Positions 39,334-47,303 of a stretch of 64,000 bases of DNA are shown here, piece after piece (within the stretch, counting starts at the first letter, position 1; every line of letters begins with the position of its first letter). This DNA is from JAVBLF01 sp031553675 (GTDB lineage Bacteria; Bacillota; Clostridia; Christensenellales; CALWSW01): the NCBI GenBank assembly GCA_031553675.1, contig JAVBLF010000016.1, forward strand, positions 1 through 64,000. The letters are read 5' to 3'. Both the position numbers and the translations under genes were made by a program. Under the pieces are notes generated by a model that was given only the letters and a program-made list of their open reading frames with translations, did no database searches and had not been told where the DNA came from.

Positions 39334-39858
39334 ATGAAAACATTCCAACGCGCTGTCGTCGCCCTGACGATGGCCTGTCTTTTGGTGGCGACCATGGGCT
39401 GCGCCCAGAAGCTGCCCGGCCAACCCGTCGCGATGCAAGACTTCGTCACGCGTTTCAACACGCAGATGAAAACACTCGGCGAAAAGATCGCGATCGGCGA
39501 TCTCGAAGCCTCGGACGAGGAGGAAAACCTCTACACCTATTGGTTCGCCAACGCCATCATGATCCGCGTTTACACCCAGCCGGGCACGAAGGACGTCGTG
39601 TCGTTCAGCATCGTCAGCGACCACGAGGCCGTCGGGCTGAAAACCGAGTCGTCCTGCCTGCTGTCGGGCATGATGGCGCTCGATCCGAGCATTGGGCTCG
39701 AAGACAGCACGAAGCTGTTGAACGAAATCCTCAGCGGCGACTACACGCAGGCCGACGGTAGCGCGATCCGCGCCGCCGAACACAGCGAATACGCGCTCGC
39801 CAACGCCGAAGCGACACTCTTTTTGTCGGGCCGCTTGACAGGCCTCGATGAAAAATAG
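39334..39858 (+). CDS. putative lipoprotein, about 174 residues
   Basis: The signal peptide (MKTFQRAVVALTMACLLVATMGC) ends in a lipobox, so the product should be lipid-anchored outside the cell. The mature region of about 150 residues alternates helices and strands (FVTRFNTQMKTLGEKIAIGD, YTYWFANAIMIRVYTQPGTKDVVSFSIVSD). No known family is recognised. GGAGGAAAG precedes the ATG; it lies 19 bases after the DUF1292 gene and probably belongs to the same transcript. Confidence 0.8.
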   Translation: MKTFQRAVVALTMACLLVATMGCAQKLPGQPVAMQDFVTRFNTQMKTLGEKIAIGDLEASDEEENLYTYWFANAIMIRVYTQPGTKDVVSFSIVSDHEAVGLKTESSCLLSGMMALDPSIGLEDSTKLLNEILSGDYTQADGSAIRAAEHSEYALANAEATLFLSGRLTGLDEK

Positions 39859-39871
39859 CCATCTTTTTCGT

Positions 39872-39901
39872 TTGACAGGGACCTTCTCGAATGGTTATAA
39901 T
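39872..39901 (+). promoter_or_regulatory. promoter of the second lipoprotein gene
   Basis: TTGACA (39872-39877) and TATAAT (39896-39901) are consensus boxes, 18 bases apart. Confidence 0.8.
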
Positions 39902-39965
39902 GATATCGTTTATGTAGGCGAAGCCCTTGTAAAGGGGAAAGCTTAACATTCGATGGAGGTAAACG

Positions 39966-40616
39966 ATGAACAATCAAGTGAAAATGATGCGCGCTGCCCT
40001 GGCAGTTGTGCTCGCGGTTTCACTGGCGTTATTGGGCGCATGCGGTGGCGGCGCGGACAAGAATGCCGCACAGCCTGACGCCAGCGCCGATACAGGCAAA
40101 GAAAGCGCCGCGATCGTGTCGGGCGAACCCGAACCCAGCCCGTCCACCGACGAAGAGGCCAAAGAAGTCGAAGAGGTCAACGAGGCGATCGACTCCGGCG
40201 ATTTCCCTTACACCGTGACGCTCGGCCCCGGCTGGACCGTCAAGGCTAGCGTCGGCGGCGCCGTGATCGTCGAGAAGGAAAACGGCCTCACCCTCAGCCT
40301 GCAACACACCGTTTACGGCGAAGAGGGCATCACGCTCGACAAGCTCGAGGAATCCATCAAAGATTCCGACATCGAGCCCACCAACCTGACACGCGGCAAA
40401 GTGGGCGACTATGACGCGCTGATCTTCAACACAAAGGCCATGAGCGATGAAGGCATGCCGGCCGCGCGCGTCGCCTACGTGATCGCGGAAGACAATCAGG
40501 TCATCGGCATTTCCCTCGGCGGCAAGGCGGGCGAAGACCCCGCGTCGATCCAGTTCACCGATGCCGACGTCGACGCCGCGTTTTCCTCGATCGCGTCGAG
40601 TTTCCGCGTGAAGTAA
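39966..40616 (+). CDS. putative lipoprotein, about 216 residues
   Basis: The signal peptide ends in LLGAC, a lipobox. A low-complexity linker rich in Ala, Asp, Pro and Glu (about residues 27-75) precedes a folded domain (DFPYTVTLGPGWTVKASVGGAVIVEKENGLTLSLQH, then DYDALIFNTKAM and ARVAYVIAEDNQVIGISLGG). The domain has the look of PsbP/MOG1-like beta proteins, but I cannot name a family. It has its own consensus promoter and a terminator directly after the stop, so it is monocistronic. Confidence 0.8.
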   Translation: MNNQVKMMRAALAVVLAVSLALLGACGGGADKNAAQPDASADTGKESAAIVSGEPEPSPSTDEEAKEVEEVNEAIDSGDFPYTVTLGPGWTVKASVGGAVIVEKENGLTLSLQHTVYGEEGITLDKLEESIKDSDIEPTNLTRGKVGDYDALIFNTKAMSDEGMPAARVAYVIAEDNQVIGISLGGKAGEDPASIQFTDADVDAAFSSIASSFRVK

Positions 40617-40623
40617 GTGACAC

Positions 40624-40659
40624 AAACAGCCTGTTCGTGCGAAGGACAGGCTGTTTTTC
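40624..40659 (+). terminator. terminator between lipoprotein and mtnA
   Basis: AAACAGCCTGT pairs with ACAGGCTGTTT, followed by T-run. The mtnA ribosome site GGAGG lies four bases later, so mtnA needs read-through or a promoter I do not see. Confidence 0.75.
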
Positions 40660-40670
40660 TTGGAGGTAGT

Positions 40671-41756
40671 ATGATGCCGCAGCCGCAGGCGATCGCCATC
40701 GACACGGTCGCGCTCGACGACGCTTCCAGCGCGATCGTCATTCTCGACCAAACCCGCCTCCCCAGTGAAACCGTGACGCTCCGTTTGACCGATCAGGAGG
40801 CGATCTGGCAGGCCATCCGGACGCTCCAGGTGCGCGGTGCGCCCGCCATCGGCGTCACCGCCGCCATGGGGCTCTACCTGGCCGCCAAGTCGTTCGCCGC
40901 CGAAACGGATGACTTGGGCGCGTTTTGGGAGCGCTTTCGCGCCGCCAAAGCCTTTTTGGCGACCGCCCGCCCGACGGCGGTCAACCTCTTTTGGGCGCTC
41001 GACCGCATGGAGAACGCGGCGATCGCCTGTGCCGCCACTTCGCCCCGGGACATCGCGGCATGCCTCTTCGCCGAAGCAACTGCGATCCGCGATGAGGACA
41101 TCGTAGCCTGTGCCGCGATCGGTGCGCACGGCCTGGCCCTCGTCCAGCCGGGCGACGGCATCTTGACCCACTGCAACGCAGGACGCCTGGCCGCCGTTCG
41201 ATACGGCACCGCGCTGGCGCCGATCTACGTCGGTCTGGAACGCGGTGTGTCCTTTCGCGTCTTCGTCGACGAAACGAGGCCTCTGCTTCAAGGCGCGCGC
41301 CTGACTGCCTATGAACTCCATGCGTTGGGCATCGACGCGACGCTGATCTGTGACAACATGGCGTCGCAGGTCATGCAAAACGGCTGGGTGCAGGCCGTCT
41401 TTGTCGGCTGTGACCGCCTCGCGATGAACGGTGACGCCTGCAACAAGGTCGGCACATCCGGCCTGGCCATCCTCGCCCAACATTACGGCATTCCTTTCTA
41501 CGTCTTTGCGCCGGTTTCGACGATCGACCCAAAGGCGAGCGGGGGAGGGGAGATCCCGATCGAAGAGCGTTCGGGTGGCGAGATCGCCGAGATGTGGTAC
41601 AAATCGCGTATGGCGCCCGCCGGCATGCGCATCTACAACCCGGCGTTCGACGTGACGGACCACGCCTTGATCAGCGCCATCGTCACCGAGCGCGGCGTTC
41701 TGCGCCCGCCCTACACCGACACGATACCCGCACTGCTCGAACGCGAAGGACGTTGA
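40671..41756 (+). CDS. mtnA: S-methyl-5-thioribose-1-phosphate isomerase
   Basis: MtnA interconverts the aldose and ketose forms of methylthioribose-1-phosphate in methionine salvage. The 361-residue eIF2B-fold protein shows VRGAPAIGVTAAMGLYLAA near residue 50, the catalytic Cys168 in ILTHCNAGRLA, catalytic Asp248 in VGCDRLAMNGD, and NKVGTSGLAILAQHYGIPFYV. GGAGGTAGT precedes ATG 40671. No other methionine-salvage genes are adjacent, so a role on a related sugar phosphate (for example 5-deoxyribose-1-phosphate) is possible. Confidence 0.92.
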   Translation: MMPQPQAIAIDTVALDDASSAIVILDQTRLPSETVTLRLTDQEAIWQAIRTLQVRGAPAIGVTAAMGLYLAAKSFAAETDDLGAFWERFRAAKAFLATARPTAVNLFWALDRMENAAIACAATSPRDIAACLFAEATAIRDEDIVACAAIGAHGLALVQPGDGILTHCNAGRLAAVRYGTALAPIYVGLERGVSFRVFVDETRPLLQGARLTAYELHALGIDATLICDNMASQVMQNGWVQAVFVGCDRLAMNGDACNKVGTSGLAILAQHYGIPFYVFAPVSTIDPKASGGGEIPIEERSGGEIAEMWYKSRMAPAGMRIYNPAFDVTDHALISAIVTERGVLRPPYTDTIPALLEREGR

Positions 41757-41766
41757 CGAAGCGAAC

Positions 41767-41799
41767 AAAAACGCCATGCGCGGTTAGCATGGCGTTTTT
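41767..41799. terminator. terminator after mtnA
   Basis: AAAAACGCCATGC pairs with GCATGGCGTTTTT, a strong stem with T-run. The rest of the gap to 42041 holds no gene that I can support. Confidence 0.85.
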
Positions 41800-41910
41800 C
41801 GATCTGGTTTTCCCCGTACCCACCCTCGTCCCAACGGTCAATCGATGCGTGGTGTTGACATGTAAGGGTCTCACTTGTACTGGTGTCTTCGAATCGGGCT
41901 ACATTGTGAT

Positions 41911-41929
41911 CTGCGGACTCGAACCGCAG
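41911..41929 (-). other. tRNA T-arm-like hairpin
   Basis: The minus strand reads CTGCG-GTTCGAGTC-CGCAG, a 5-bp stem with a loop matching the TTCRANNY consensus of tRNA T arms. Upstream GATAGCTGGTGG is faintly D-arm-like. About 62 bases separate weak acceptor-like ends, too short for a tRNA, and no anticodon arm can be drawn. It may be a decayed tRNA or coincidence. Confidence 0.3.
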
Positions 41930-42041
41930 GACTGCCCCACGTCCACCAGCTATCCTTTCGGACAAATTGTGCATCCGCCTTGACGGAGAGACTACCACGA
42001 TTTCGACAGCATCTGTCATGTTGGTCCAGCAATGGAAAACG

Positions 42042-42497
42042 TTACATCAGGTCGATCGTCCAGTTCGCGCCCTGAATGGCGATTTCGAGCAGCCGAAGCG
42101 CCTTCGATGTGGCGTCGATCTGCTTTTGTAGCGCCGCGACATCGAGCGTCAGGACGGTCTTGATTTCGCTGCGTGTGACACGAAAGTCACGCGAATGCGT
42201 GCTCAGGGCGATGTTGTTGAGAAAATGCCGCTGCCGCCGCCGTTTTTCGCGTTCGGCGAGCGCGTCGGCGAGCAGCCTTCCGTCGGGCAGCGTTGCCACG
42301 GCGTTCGTCCGGTTGATGCGTACGGTGAGCGCGCAAAATTCCTCGTTGACGCGCATGGCTTCGGCGAGCAGGCTTTCGGGATCCTCTCCCGGCTGATCGC
42401 CCTCCTGCACCTTGAGGTTGGCGGTCACGAGCTGTTCCAGGTTGTCGAGCTGGTTCTGCATTTCGGAGCGCGTGAGCAAAGCTTCTGCCAGCTTCAT
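42042..42497 (-). CDS. DIP1984/septicolysin-like protein
   Basis: The 151-residue product has MKLAEALLTRSEMQNQLDNLEQLV, KVQEGDQPGEDPESLLAEA, ARINRTNA-type VRINRTNAVATLPDGRLLADALAERE, and VLTLDVAALQKQIDATSKALR with ANWTIDL at the end. This is the DIP1984 family (septicolysin-like; Pfam-level function unclear). It is predicted to be almost entirely helical and probably coiled coil. It follows larA by one base on the minus strand, so it is the last gene of the ldh-larA operon. Confidence 0.85.
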   Translation of the reverse strand: MKLAEALLTRSEMQNQLDNLEQLVTANLKVQEGDQPGEDPESLLAEAMRVNEEFCALTVRINRTNAVATLPDGRLLADALAEREKRRRQRHFLNNIALSTHSRDFRVTRSEIKTVLTLDVAALQKQIDATSKALRLLEIAIQGANWTIDLM

Positions 42498-42498
42498 G

Positions 42499-43788
42499 TC
42501 AATGATCCTCCTTTGCGCGATCTTCGCGTTGTGGGCGGACGACGACGGAAATGCCGTTCGGGATCACCGTGACGCTCGCGTTTTCGCCCTGGATGGCGCG
42601 CGCCACGTCCAGCGCCCCGCCGATGTCGGCGGCAAAACGCATCTTCATGTCGGCGATTGTGTCGCGCAATCCGGATCGCGTCACGAAGATCACGACGTGC
42701 CGCATCAAGATGCGGGCCAACACCTGCGCTTCCCATTGATCGGGAGCGGTATCGGGTTGGGGCGTCGCCATGATCGCGTCGTAGAGGGTGCGTGGGCTGT
42801 CGCAGTCGGCCAAGGCGCGGTAAAAGTCCTCGCTTCCCGTGCCGTCGGCACATTCGGCGACCATGACGATCACGGCCCCGGGTTTGGCGGTCGCTTCGGC
42901 GGCCGTCATGCCCTTGACCGATTGGTAGATGTTCTGATCGAGGGGCGCGCCGCCGTTCGTCGCGATCACGATGTCGGCGGGCCGGGCATCGACAGCGCAG
43001 TGTTGGGCGACAAAGGCGCATCCAGCGCGGTGCGCTTGTTCACAATCGCCCGCAAACGCGGCGATCGTCTTCTTTTCGGCGTCGATCGCGACGTTGACGA
43101 TGAAGGCGAGCTTGGCTTGGCGCGCGGCGTCGATCATGTCGATTTGCAGCGGGTTGCCTTCGCGTATGCCCGTCCGCGCATTGGGGCTGTCGATGAAGGC
43201 GCTGCAATGGTTGCCGAGAACGGTGACCCGATCGCAGACGCCGGGCAGCACGCTCTTGGGCCCGCCCGAATACCCGGCGAAAAAGTGGGGCTCGATGAAG
43301 CCTTCCGCGACGAGCAGGTCGGTCTCGGCGGCCAAACGATCGACGACGAGGGGCGCTCCGCTCGGCAGAACGCCGATCGAAACGTTGGCGCTTGCGTCGC
43401 GGCAGTCGTGTACGACGATCCGCTCGCGCTCGAAGATCGCGTCGCCCAGCTTGGCCCGTAGTTCGTCCGCTGTAGTGCCGCGGTGAAAGCCCGTCGCGAC
43501 GAGCAGCGTGATCTCGATGGCGGGGTTTCCAGCGCGCAGTTCGTCCAGCAGGGGTGGCAAAATGTCGCGGCTGGGCACGGGGCGGGTGTGATCGCTGACG
43601 ATGACGGTACAGCGTCGCTTTCCCAGCGCCAAATCGCGCAGTCGCGGCGAACCGATCGGGTTTCGAAGCGCTTCTTCGACGATCGCACGTCCGTCCATTC
43701 CGGGATCAAAATCGTCGAGCCGACTCGTCAAAAGGGGCGCGTCGAGTTCAAGAGAAAGGCATTGCTTTCCATAGGGCAGGCGTATCAT
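42499..43788 (-). CDS. nickel-dependent lactate racemase family protein (LarA-like)
   Basis: LarA-type enzymes racemise or epimerise 2-hydroxy acids using a nickel-pincer nucleotide bound to a lysine. The 429-residue protein has SDHTRPVPSRDILPPLLDEL near residue 67 and LLVATGFHRGTTADEL. The cofactor region GFIEPHFFAGYSGGPKSVLPGV near residue 165 carries the expected His and Lys. The N-terminal LPYGKQCLSLELD is also typical. The substrate is not necessarily lactate. The cofactor-synthesis genes larB, larC and larE are not in the window. It lies 10 bases after an Ldh-type dehydrogenase, suggesting a shared hydroxy-acid substrate. Confidence 0.88.
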   Translation of the reverse strand: MIRLPYGKQCLSLELDAPLLTSRLDDFDPGMDGRAIVEEALRNPIGSPRLRDLALGKRRCTVIVSDHTRPVPSRDILPPLLDELRAGNPAIEITLLVATGFHRGTTADELRAKLGDAIFERERIVVHDCRDASANVSIGVLPSGAPLVVDRLAAETDLLVAEGFIEPHFFAGYSGGPKSVLPGVCDRVTVLGNHCSAFIDSPNARTGIREGNPLQIDMIDAARQAKLAFIVNVAIDAEKKTIAAFAGDCEQAHRAGCAFVAQHCAVDARPADIVIATNGGAPLDQNIYQSVKGMTAAEATAKPGAVIVMVAECADGTGSEDFYRALADCDSPRTLYDAIMATPQPDTAPDQWEAQVLARILMRHVVIFVTRSGLRDTIADMKMRFAADIGGALDVARAIQGENASVTVIPNGISVVVRPQREDRAKEDH

Positions 43789-43798
43789 CAGACCGTCC

Positions 43799-44926
43799 TC
43801 AATAGTTGCCCGAAAAGACGCCGTCTTTTCCAGCAACCCGGTAGTCACCGAAGTAGGCCGCGGCGTCCAGCTTGAGGTAAGCGCACAGGTCGAAAAGCTC
43901 CGCCATGGTACCGTCGTTGACCGCGATGCCGTTGGCCTTGCGGTCCTCGAAGGCGGCGACCTCTTTTTCACCGTGGGTGTAGATGCGCGTCTGCCCGTCG
44001 GCTTTGGGGCTGTCGCGCAAGGCTTGGAGGTAGGTAGACAGATGCGCCTTGATCGCGTTGGCGTCGCCAAACGCGGCGGGATTGATCGCGATGAAGCCGT
44101 GGCAGATGCCGCCCTTTGCTCCCTGCATCGTCTGGTCGCTCGTCATGCCCAGCGAGAGGATCGACGTAAAGATCTCGCAGATCATGCCGAAGCCATAACC
44201 TTTGTGGCTGCCGGTCACTTCGCTGCTTCCGCCGAGCGGTACGATGCCGCCGCCGTTCTTTGCGACGATGTTTTTGAGTACGTCGGGCGCGTCGGTGCTC
44301 GGGTGGCCGTCCTTGTCGAGCGCCCATCCCTCGGGCAGCGTTTTGCCGTCTTTGTTGTACATTTCCAGCTTGCCGCGCGTGACGACCGTCGTCGATGCGT
44401 CGTAGAAAAAGTCGTAGGGTTCCGCCGGCATAGCGAGCGCGATCGGGTTGCTGCCCAGCATGGCCAGGCGGCCATAGGTCGGCACCATGATCGCTTCGCT
44501 GTTCGTAAAGGCCAGGCCGATCAAGCCCGCGTCACAGGCCATCTTGGCGTAATAGCCCGCGATGCCGAAGTGGTTGGAGTTGCGGGCCGTGACGACCGCC
44601 ATGCCCACCGCTTTGGCCTTGTCGATCGCGAGCGTCATGGCCTTGTGGCCGATCAACTGTCCCACGCCGTCGTGCCCGTCGATCACGGCCGATATAGGCG
44701 TTTCAAAGACGATTTCCGGCTGGGCATGGACGTCGATCATGCCCTTTTCGATCCCTTTGTGATAGCGAACCATGCGTTGCATGCCGTGGCTTTCAATGCC
44801 GAAGAGGTCGCTTAAAAGCAGTACATCCGTGATGATGCGCGCTTCGTCCCGGGAAAAGCCGAAGCCGGCAAACGCATCCATGCAGTAACGGTTGAGCGTG
44901 TCATACGACCATGTGACGTATCCCAT
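43799..44926 (-). CDS. malate/L-lactate dehydrogenase family oxidoreductase
   Basis: This 375-residue member of the Ldh_2 (YlbC/AllD/ComC) NAD(P)-dependent family oxidises or reduces 2-hydroxy acids such as lactate, malate, ureidoglycolate or sulfolactate. Signatures: SDLFGIESHGMQRM near residue 42 with the catalytic His, NSNHFGIAGYYAKMA near 119, FTNSEAIMVPTYG, and SHKGYGFGMICEI near 240. The start ATG 44926 follows AAAGGAGCAAGC. With larA downstream it could interconvert both enantiomers of one hydroxy acid. Confidence 0.9.
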   Translation of the reverse strand: MGYVTWSYDTLNRYCMDAFAGFGFSRDEARIITDVLLLSDLFGIESHGMQRMVRYHKGIEKGMIDVHAQPEIVFETPISAVIDGHDGVGQLIGHKAMTLAIDKAKAVGMAVVTARNSNHFGIAGYYAKMACDAGLIGLAFTNSEAIMVPTYGRLAMLGSNPIALAMPAEPYDFFYDASTTVVTRGKLEMYNKDGKTLPEGWALDKDGHPSTDAPDVLKNIVAKNGGGIVPLGGSSEVTGSHKGYGFGMICEIFTSILSLGMTSDQTMQGAKGGICHGFIAINPAAFGDANAIKAHLSTYLQALRDSPKADGQTRIYTHGEKEVAAFEDRKANGIAVNDGTMAELFDLCAYLKLDAAAYFGDYRVAGKDGVFSGNY

Positions 44927-44963
44927 TGCTTGCTCCTTTCGACCGCGTTCTTTCTTCAATCCC

Positions 44964-44969
44964 ATTATA
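44964..44969 (-). promoter_or_regulatory. candidate -10 element of the ldh-larA operon
   Basis: The minus strand reads TATAAT about 40 bases upstream of the dehydrogenase start. No convincing -35 box is seen. Confidence 0.45.
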
Positions 44970-45002
44970 ACCCTTTTGCGGCCTCGGCGCACACAAAAAG
45001 AA

Positions 45003-45029
45003 CCCCCACGGCCGCATGACGTGGGGGTG
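45003..45029 (-). terminator. terminator of the NodB-like gene
   Basis: ACCCCCACG pairs with CGTGGGGGT; on the minus strand it is followed by TCTTTTT. Confidence 0.8.
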
Positions 45030-45032
45030 TAT

Positions 45033-45941
45033 TTACGGCGTGGGATAAATGCGTTTGACCGTCTTGCCGTCAGCCCGTTCGAGCGCGAGCAGTTCGCTAA
45101 CCGTCACGAAACGGTAGCCCTCTCGTTTGAGGCGGGGCAGGAGCAATTCGACGGCGTCGGCGCTCGATCGGTAGACGTCGTGTAGCCTTATGATCGCGCG
45201 ATCGCCCACGGTGCCCATCACCGTGTCGACCACGGCGCGCGGATCGCGCGAAACGGCGTCTTCGCTGTCGGCCGTCCACAGGACGAATTGCTCCCCCAGC
45301 TTGACGGCCAGATCGTCGTCGATCGCGCCTTCAGGCGGGCGGATGACGGCGGGCGCTTGCTTGCAGGTCTCCTCGATCAGTTTCGATGTCGTTTGGAGGT
45401 CCTTTCGCGCCGCCTTGACGCTCATCTGCGCAAAGTTTTTGTTGTTGTATCCCTGGTTCCCGATCTCGTGCCCGCGTGAGGCGGCGTCCTGCACGATGTC
45501 GGGAAGAAGCTCGACCCGCTTACCGACGACGAAAAACGTGGCCACAGCGTCGTTTTTTTCCAACGCGTCTAGGATACGCTCGGTGACGGTCGCGTGAGGT
45601 CCGTCTTCGAAAGTGAGGGCGATGAGCTTTTCACCATCGTGGGGGAGGGGCGTGGGTTTGCTGCTGGGCTTGGCTGTTTGAAAATCCGCGTTTGAAGCGA
45701 TGGCCCTGGCGGGAATGACCGCGCGCTGGACGGATTGCACCAGATCGAAGGGTGTGGGTTTGGGGATCCCTTGGCCGTGGAGCGTCGAAGCGATCGCGAT
45801 GATCGCGATCCCCACGGCGACGCCCAGGAAGAGCGTGAACGGATCGACCCGCCCGATGGGGTTGGGTGTCGGAGCCCCTTCTTTGTTGCGGGCTGCCATG
45901 CGCAGGCGAAATGGCAGGGGGCGCATCTTCCACTTCTTCAC
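45033..45941 (-). CDS. NodB-like polysaccharide deacetylase-fold protein, probably inactive
   Basis: The 302-residue product has an N-terminal membrane anchor (FTLFLGVAVGIAIIAIASTL, about residues 34-53) and an extracytoplasmic NodB domain from about residue 100. The fold motifs are recognisable but altered. TFDDGP is TFEDGP, with the catalytic-base Asp changed to Glu. The metal-binding HSxxH-type motif reads GNQGYNNKNF, with both histidines replaced. RPPEGAIDD and IIRLHDVYRSS keep the later motifs. Zinc-dependent deacetylation is therefore unlikely; binding or regulation of cell-wall glycans is possible, as for other inactive family members. GTG 45941 follows GGGAGGC; the -10 box overlaps any earlier start. 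Confidence 0.82.
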   Translation of the reverse strand: MKKWKMRPLPFRLRMAARNKEGAPTPNPIGRVDPFTLFLGVAVGIAIIAIASTLHGQGIPKPTPFDLVQSVQRAVIPARAIASNADFQTAKPSSKPTPLPHDGEKLIALTFEDGPHATVTERILDALEKNDAVATFFVVGKRVELLPDIVQDAASRGHEIGNQGYNNKNFAQMSVKAARKDLQTTSKLIEETCKQAPAVIRPPEGAIDDDLAVKLGEQFVLWTADSEDAVSRDPRAVVDTVMGTVGDRAIIRLHDVYRSSADAVELLLPRLKREGYRFVTVSELLALERADGKTVKRIYPTP

Positions 45942-45978
45942 GGCTGCCTCCCATTGTTTTGGTGGGTGATATGCAGCC

Positions 45979-45984
45979 ATTATA
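45979..45984 (-). promoter_or_regulatory. -10 element of the NodB-like gene
   Basis: The minus strand reads TATAAT about 38 bases before the chosen GTG start. It shows that the longer ATG frames upstream are not translated from this promoter. Confidence 0.5.
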
Positions 45985-46068
45985 CGACGAATAATGTGAC
46001 AATTCGAGAATAAGTTTGTGTAAGAGAAGGGAATAATTACATATGACAAAATTCGACATGGGGCTGAC

Positions 46069-46098
46069 TTGCCACGCACTTCCCCGATATGCTATGTT
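46069..46098 (+). promoter_or_regulatory. promoter of the AI-2E-type permease
   Basis: TTGCCA (46069-46074) and TATGTT (46093-46098) are 18 bases apart, about 35 bases before the start codon. Confidence 0.5.
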
Positions 46099-46130
46099 AA
46101 ATGAACGGAAAGCACAGGGGAGGATCGCAT

Positions 46131-47303
46131 ATGCCTGCAAAATCCGCCGGACCCAAACGCTGGCGATACTGGCCGCTGTTTTGGTTCGCGCTTGCCGTCA
46201 TCGTCGCGTGCAAAGTGATCAACGAGATCAATTTCGTCTGGATTTGGCTCAAGGCCCTCGGCCGCATCGTGGAGCCTTTTTTCGCGGGCTTCTTGATCGC
46301 CTACCTGCTCAATATTCCGGTGAGCGCCCTCGAAACGCGCCTGGCGACGTCGAATCGCACCGCCGTGCGAAAACACGCCAAAGCGATCAGCATAGCGGCA
46401 GTCTACCTGGGCGCGCTGCTCATCTTGGCCGCGATCGTCGTGTTGCTCGTCCCTGCCATCGCGCAAACCGCGAGCCGCCTGTCCGTTGCGCTGCAAGAGG
46501 TCTTGCCCCAGATCGACGCCTTCATGAAGGAAATCGCCGAAACGGGATTTTTGCCGCCGCAACTCGACTTTGAAAAGGGTCTCGGCACCGATGCGCTCAA
46601 GTCGATCGTCGACGCGATCGGCCTCGACCGCCTCACAGCCCCTCTCGGCATGCTGATGGCCGTGCCTTCGGCCCTCCTTTCGACGGCCCTCGCCGTCATC
46701 TCGTCGATTTACTTCCTCTCGGGAAAAGACAGTTACATTCGTTTCTGGTCGCGCTGCCTCGACGCTTTTGTGCCCGCGAAAGCGTCCGAAGCCATCCATC
46801 GGCACGCCGCCCATGCCAACACCTACTTTAAGAGCTTTTTCTATTGCCAGCTCCTCGACGCCTGCATCGTCGGCGTGCTGGCCACGATCATCTGCAAATT
46901 GGCCGGGTCGGAATACGGCCTCGTGCTTGGCCCACTGATCGGCTTGCTCAACGTCATCCCGTATTTCGGCGCGCTCGTCGGCGGCGTCATCGCGGTGGGT
47001 GTGACCGCTTTTACGAACGGCTGGCCGAACGCCATCGGAATCGCCATTGCGCTCGTCGTGCTCCAGCAAGTCGATGGCAACTTGATCCAGCCCCGCATTT
47101 TGGGCAGTCAGCTCGCGATGAGTCCGCTATTGATCATCGTCGGCATCACGATCGGCGGGGCGGTGTGGGGCGTGTTGGGCATGGTCGTCGCGATCCCGAT
47201 CGCTGCCGTGCTCAAGGACATACTCGTCGAGGCCATGCAAAACCGCGAAACGCGCAGCCATAAAGGAGGAGCCGATGGAACAGAAATCAACAGCGAAACT
47301 TGA
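46131..47303 (+). CDS. AI-2E family transporter (PerM/YtvI-like)
   Basis: The 390-residue membrane protein has about eight hydrophobic segments. The family layout is visible: an N-terminal pair of helices ending FAGFLIAYLLNIPV, a central soluble region (about residues 110-190), and a C-terminal bundle with VLGPLIGLLNVIPYFGALVGG near residue 275 and QQVDGNLIQPRILGSQLAMSPLLIIVGI near residue 310. Proteins of this fold include AI-2 exporters and Na+(Li+)/H+ antiporters, so the substrate cannot be told. ATG 46131 follows GGGGAGG. It overlaps the next gene by about 29 bases. Confidence 0.88.
   Translation: MPAKSAGPKRWRYWPLFWFALAVIVACKVINEINFVWIWLKALGRIVEPFFAGFLIAYLLNIPVSALETRLATSNRTAVRKHAKAISIAAVYLGALLILAAIVVLLVPAIAQTASRLSVALQEVLPQIDAFMKEIAETGFLPPQLDFEKGLGTDALKSIVDAIGLDRLTAPLGMLMAVPSALLSTALAVISSIYFLSGKDSYIRFWSRCLDAFVPAKASEAIHRHAAHANTYFKSFFYCQLLDACIVGVLATIICKLAGSEYGLVLGPLIGLLNVIPYFGALVGGVIAVGVTAFTNGWPNAIGIAIALVVLQQVDGNLIQPRILGSQLAMSPLLIIVGITIGGAVWGVLGMVVAIPIAAVLKDILVEAMQNRETRSHKGGADGTEINSET

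Noticed and set aside
41880..41960. A functional tRNA gene on the minus strand
   Set aside because: Only a T-arm-like hairpin fits; there is no anticodon stem and the total length is about 62 bases.
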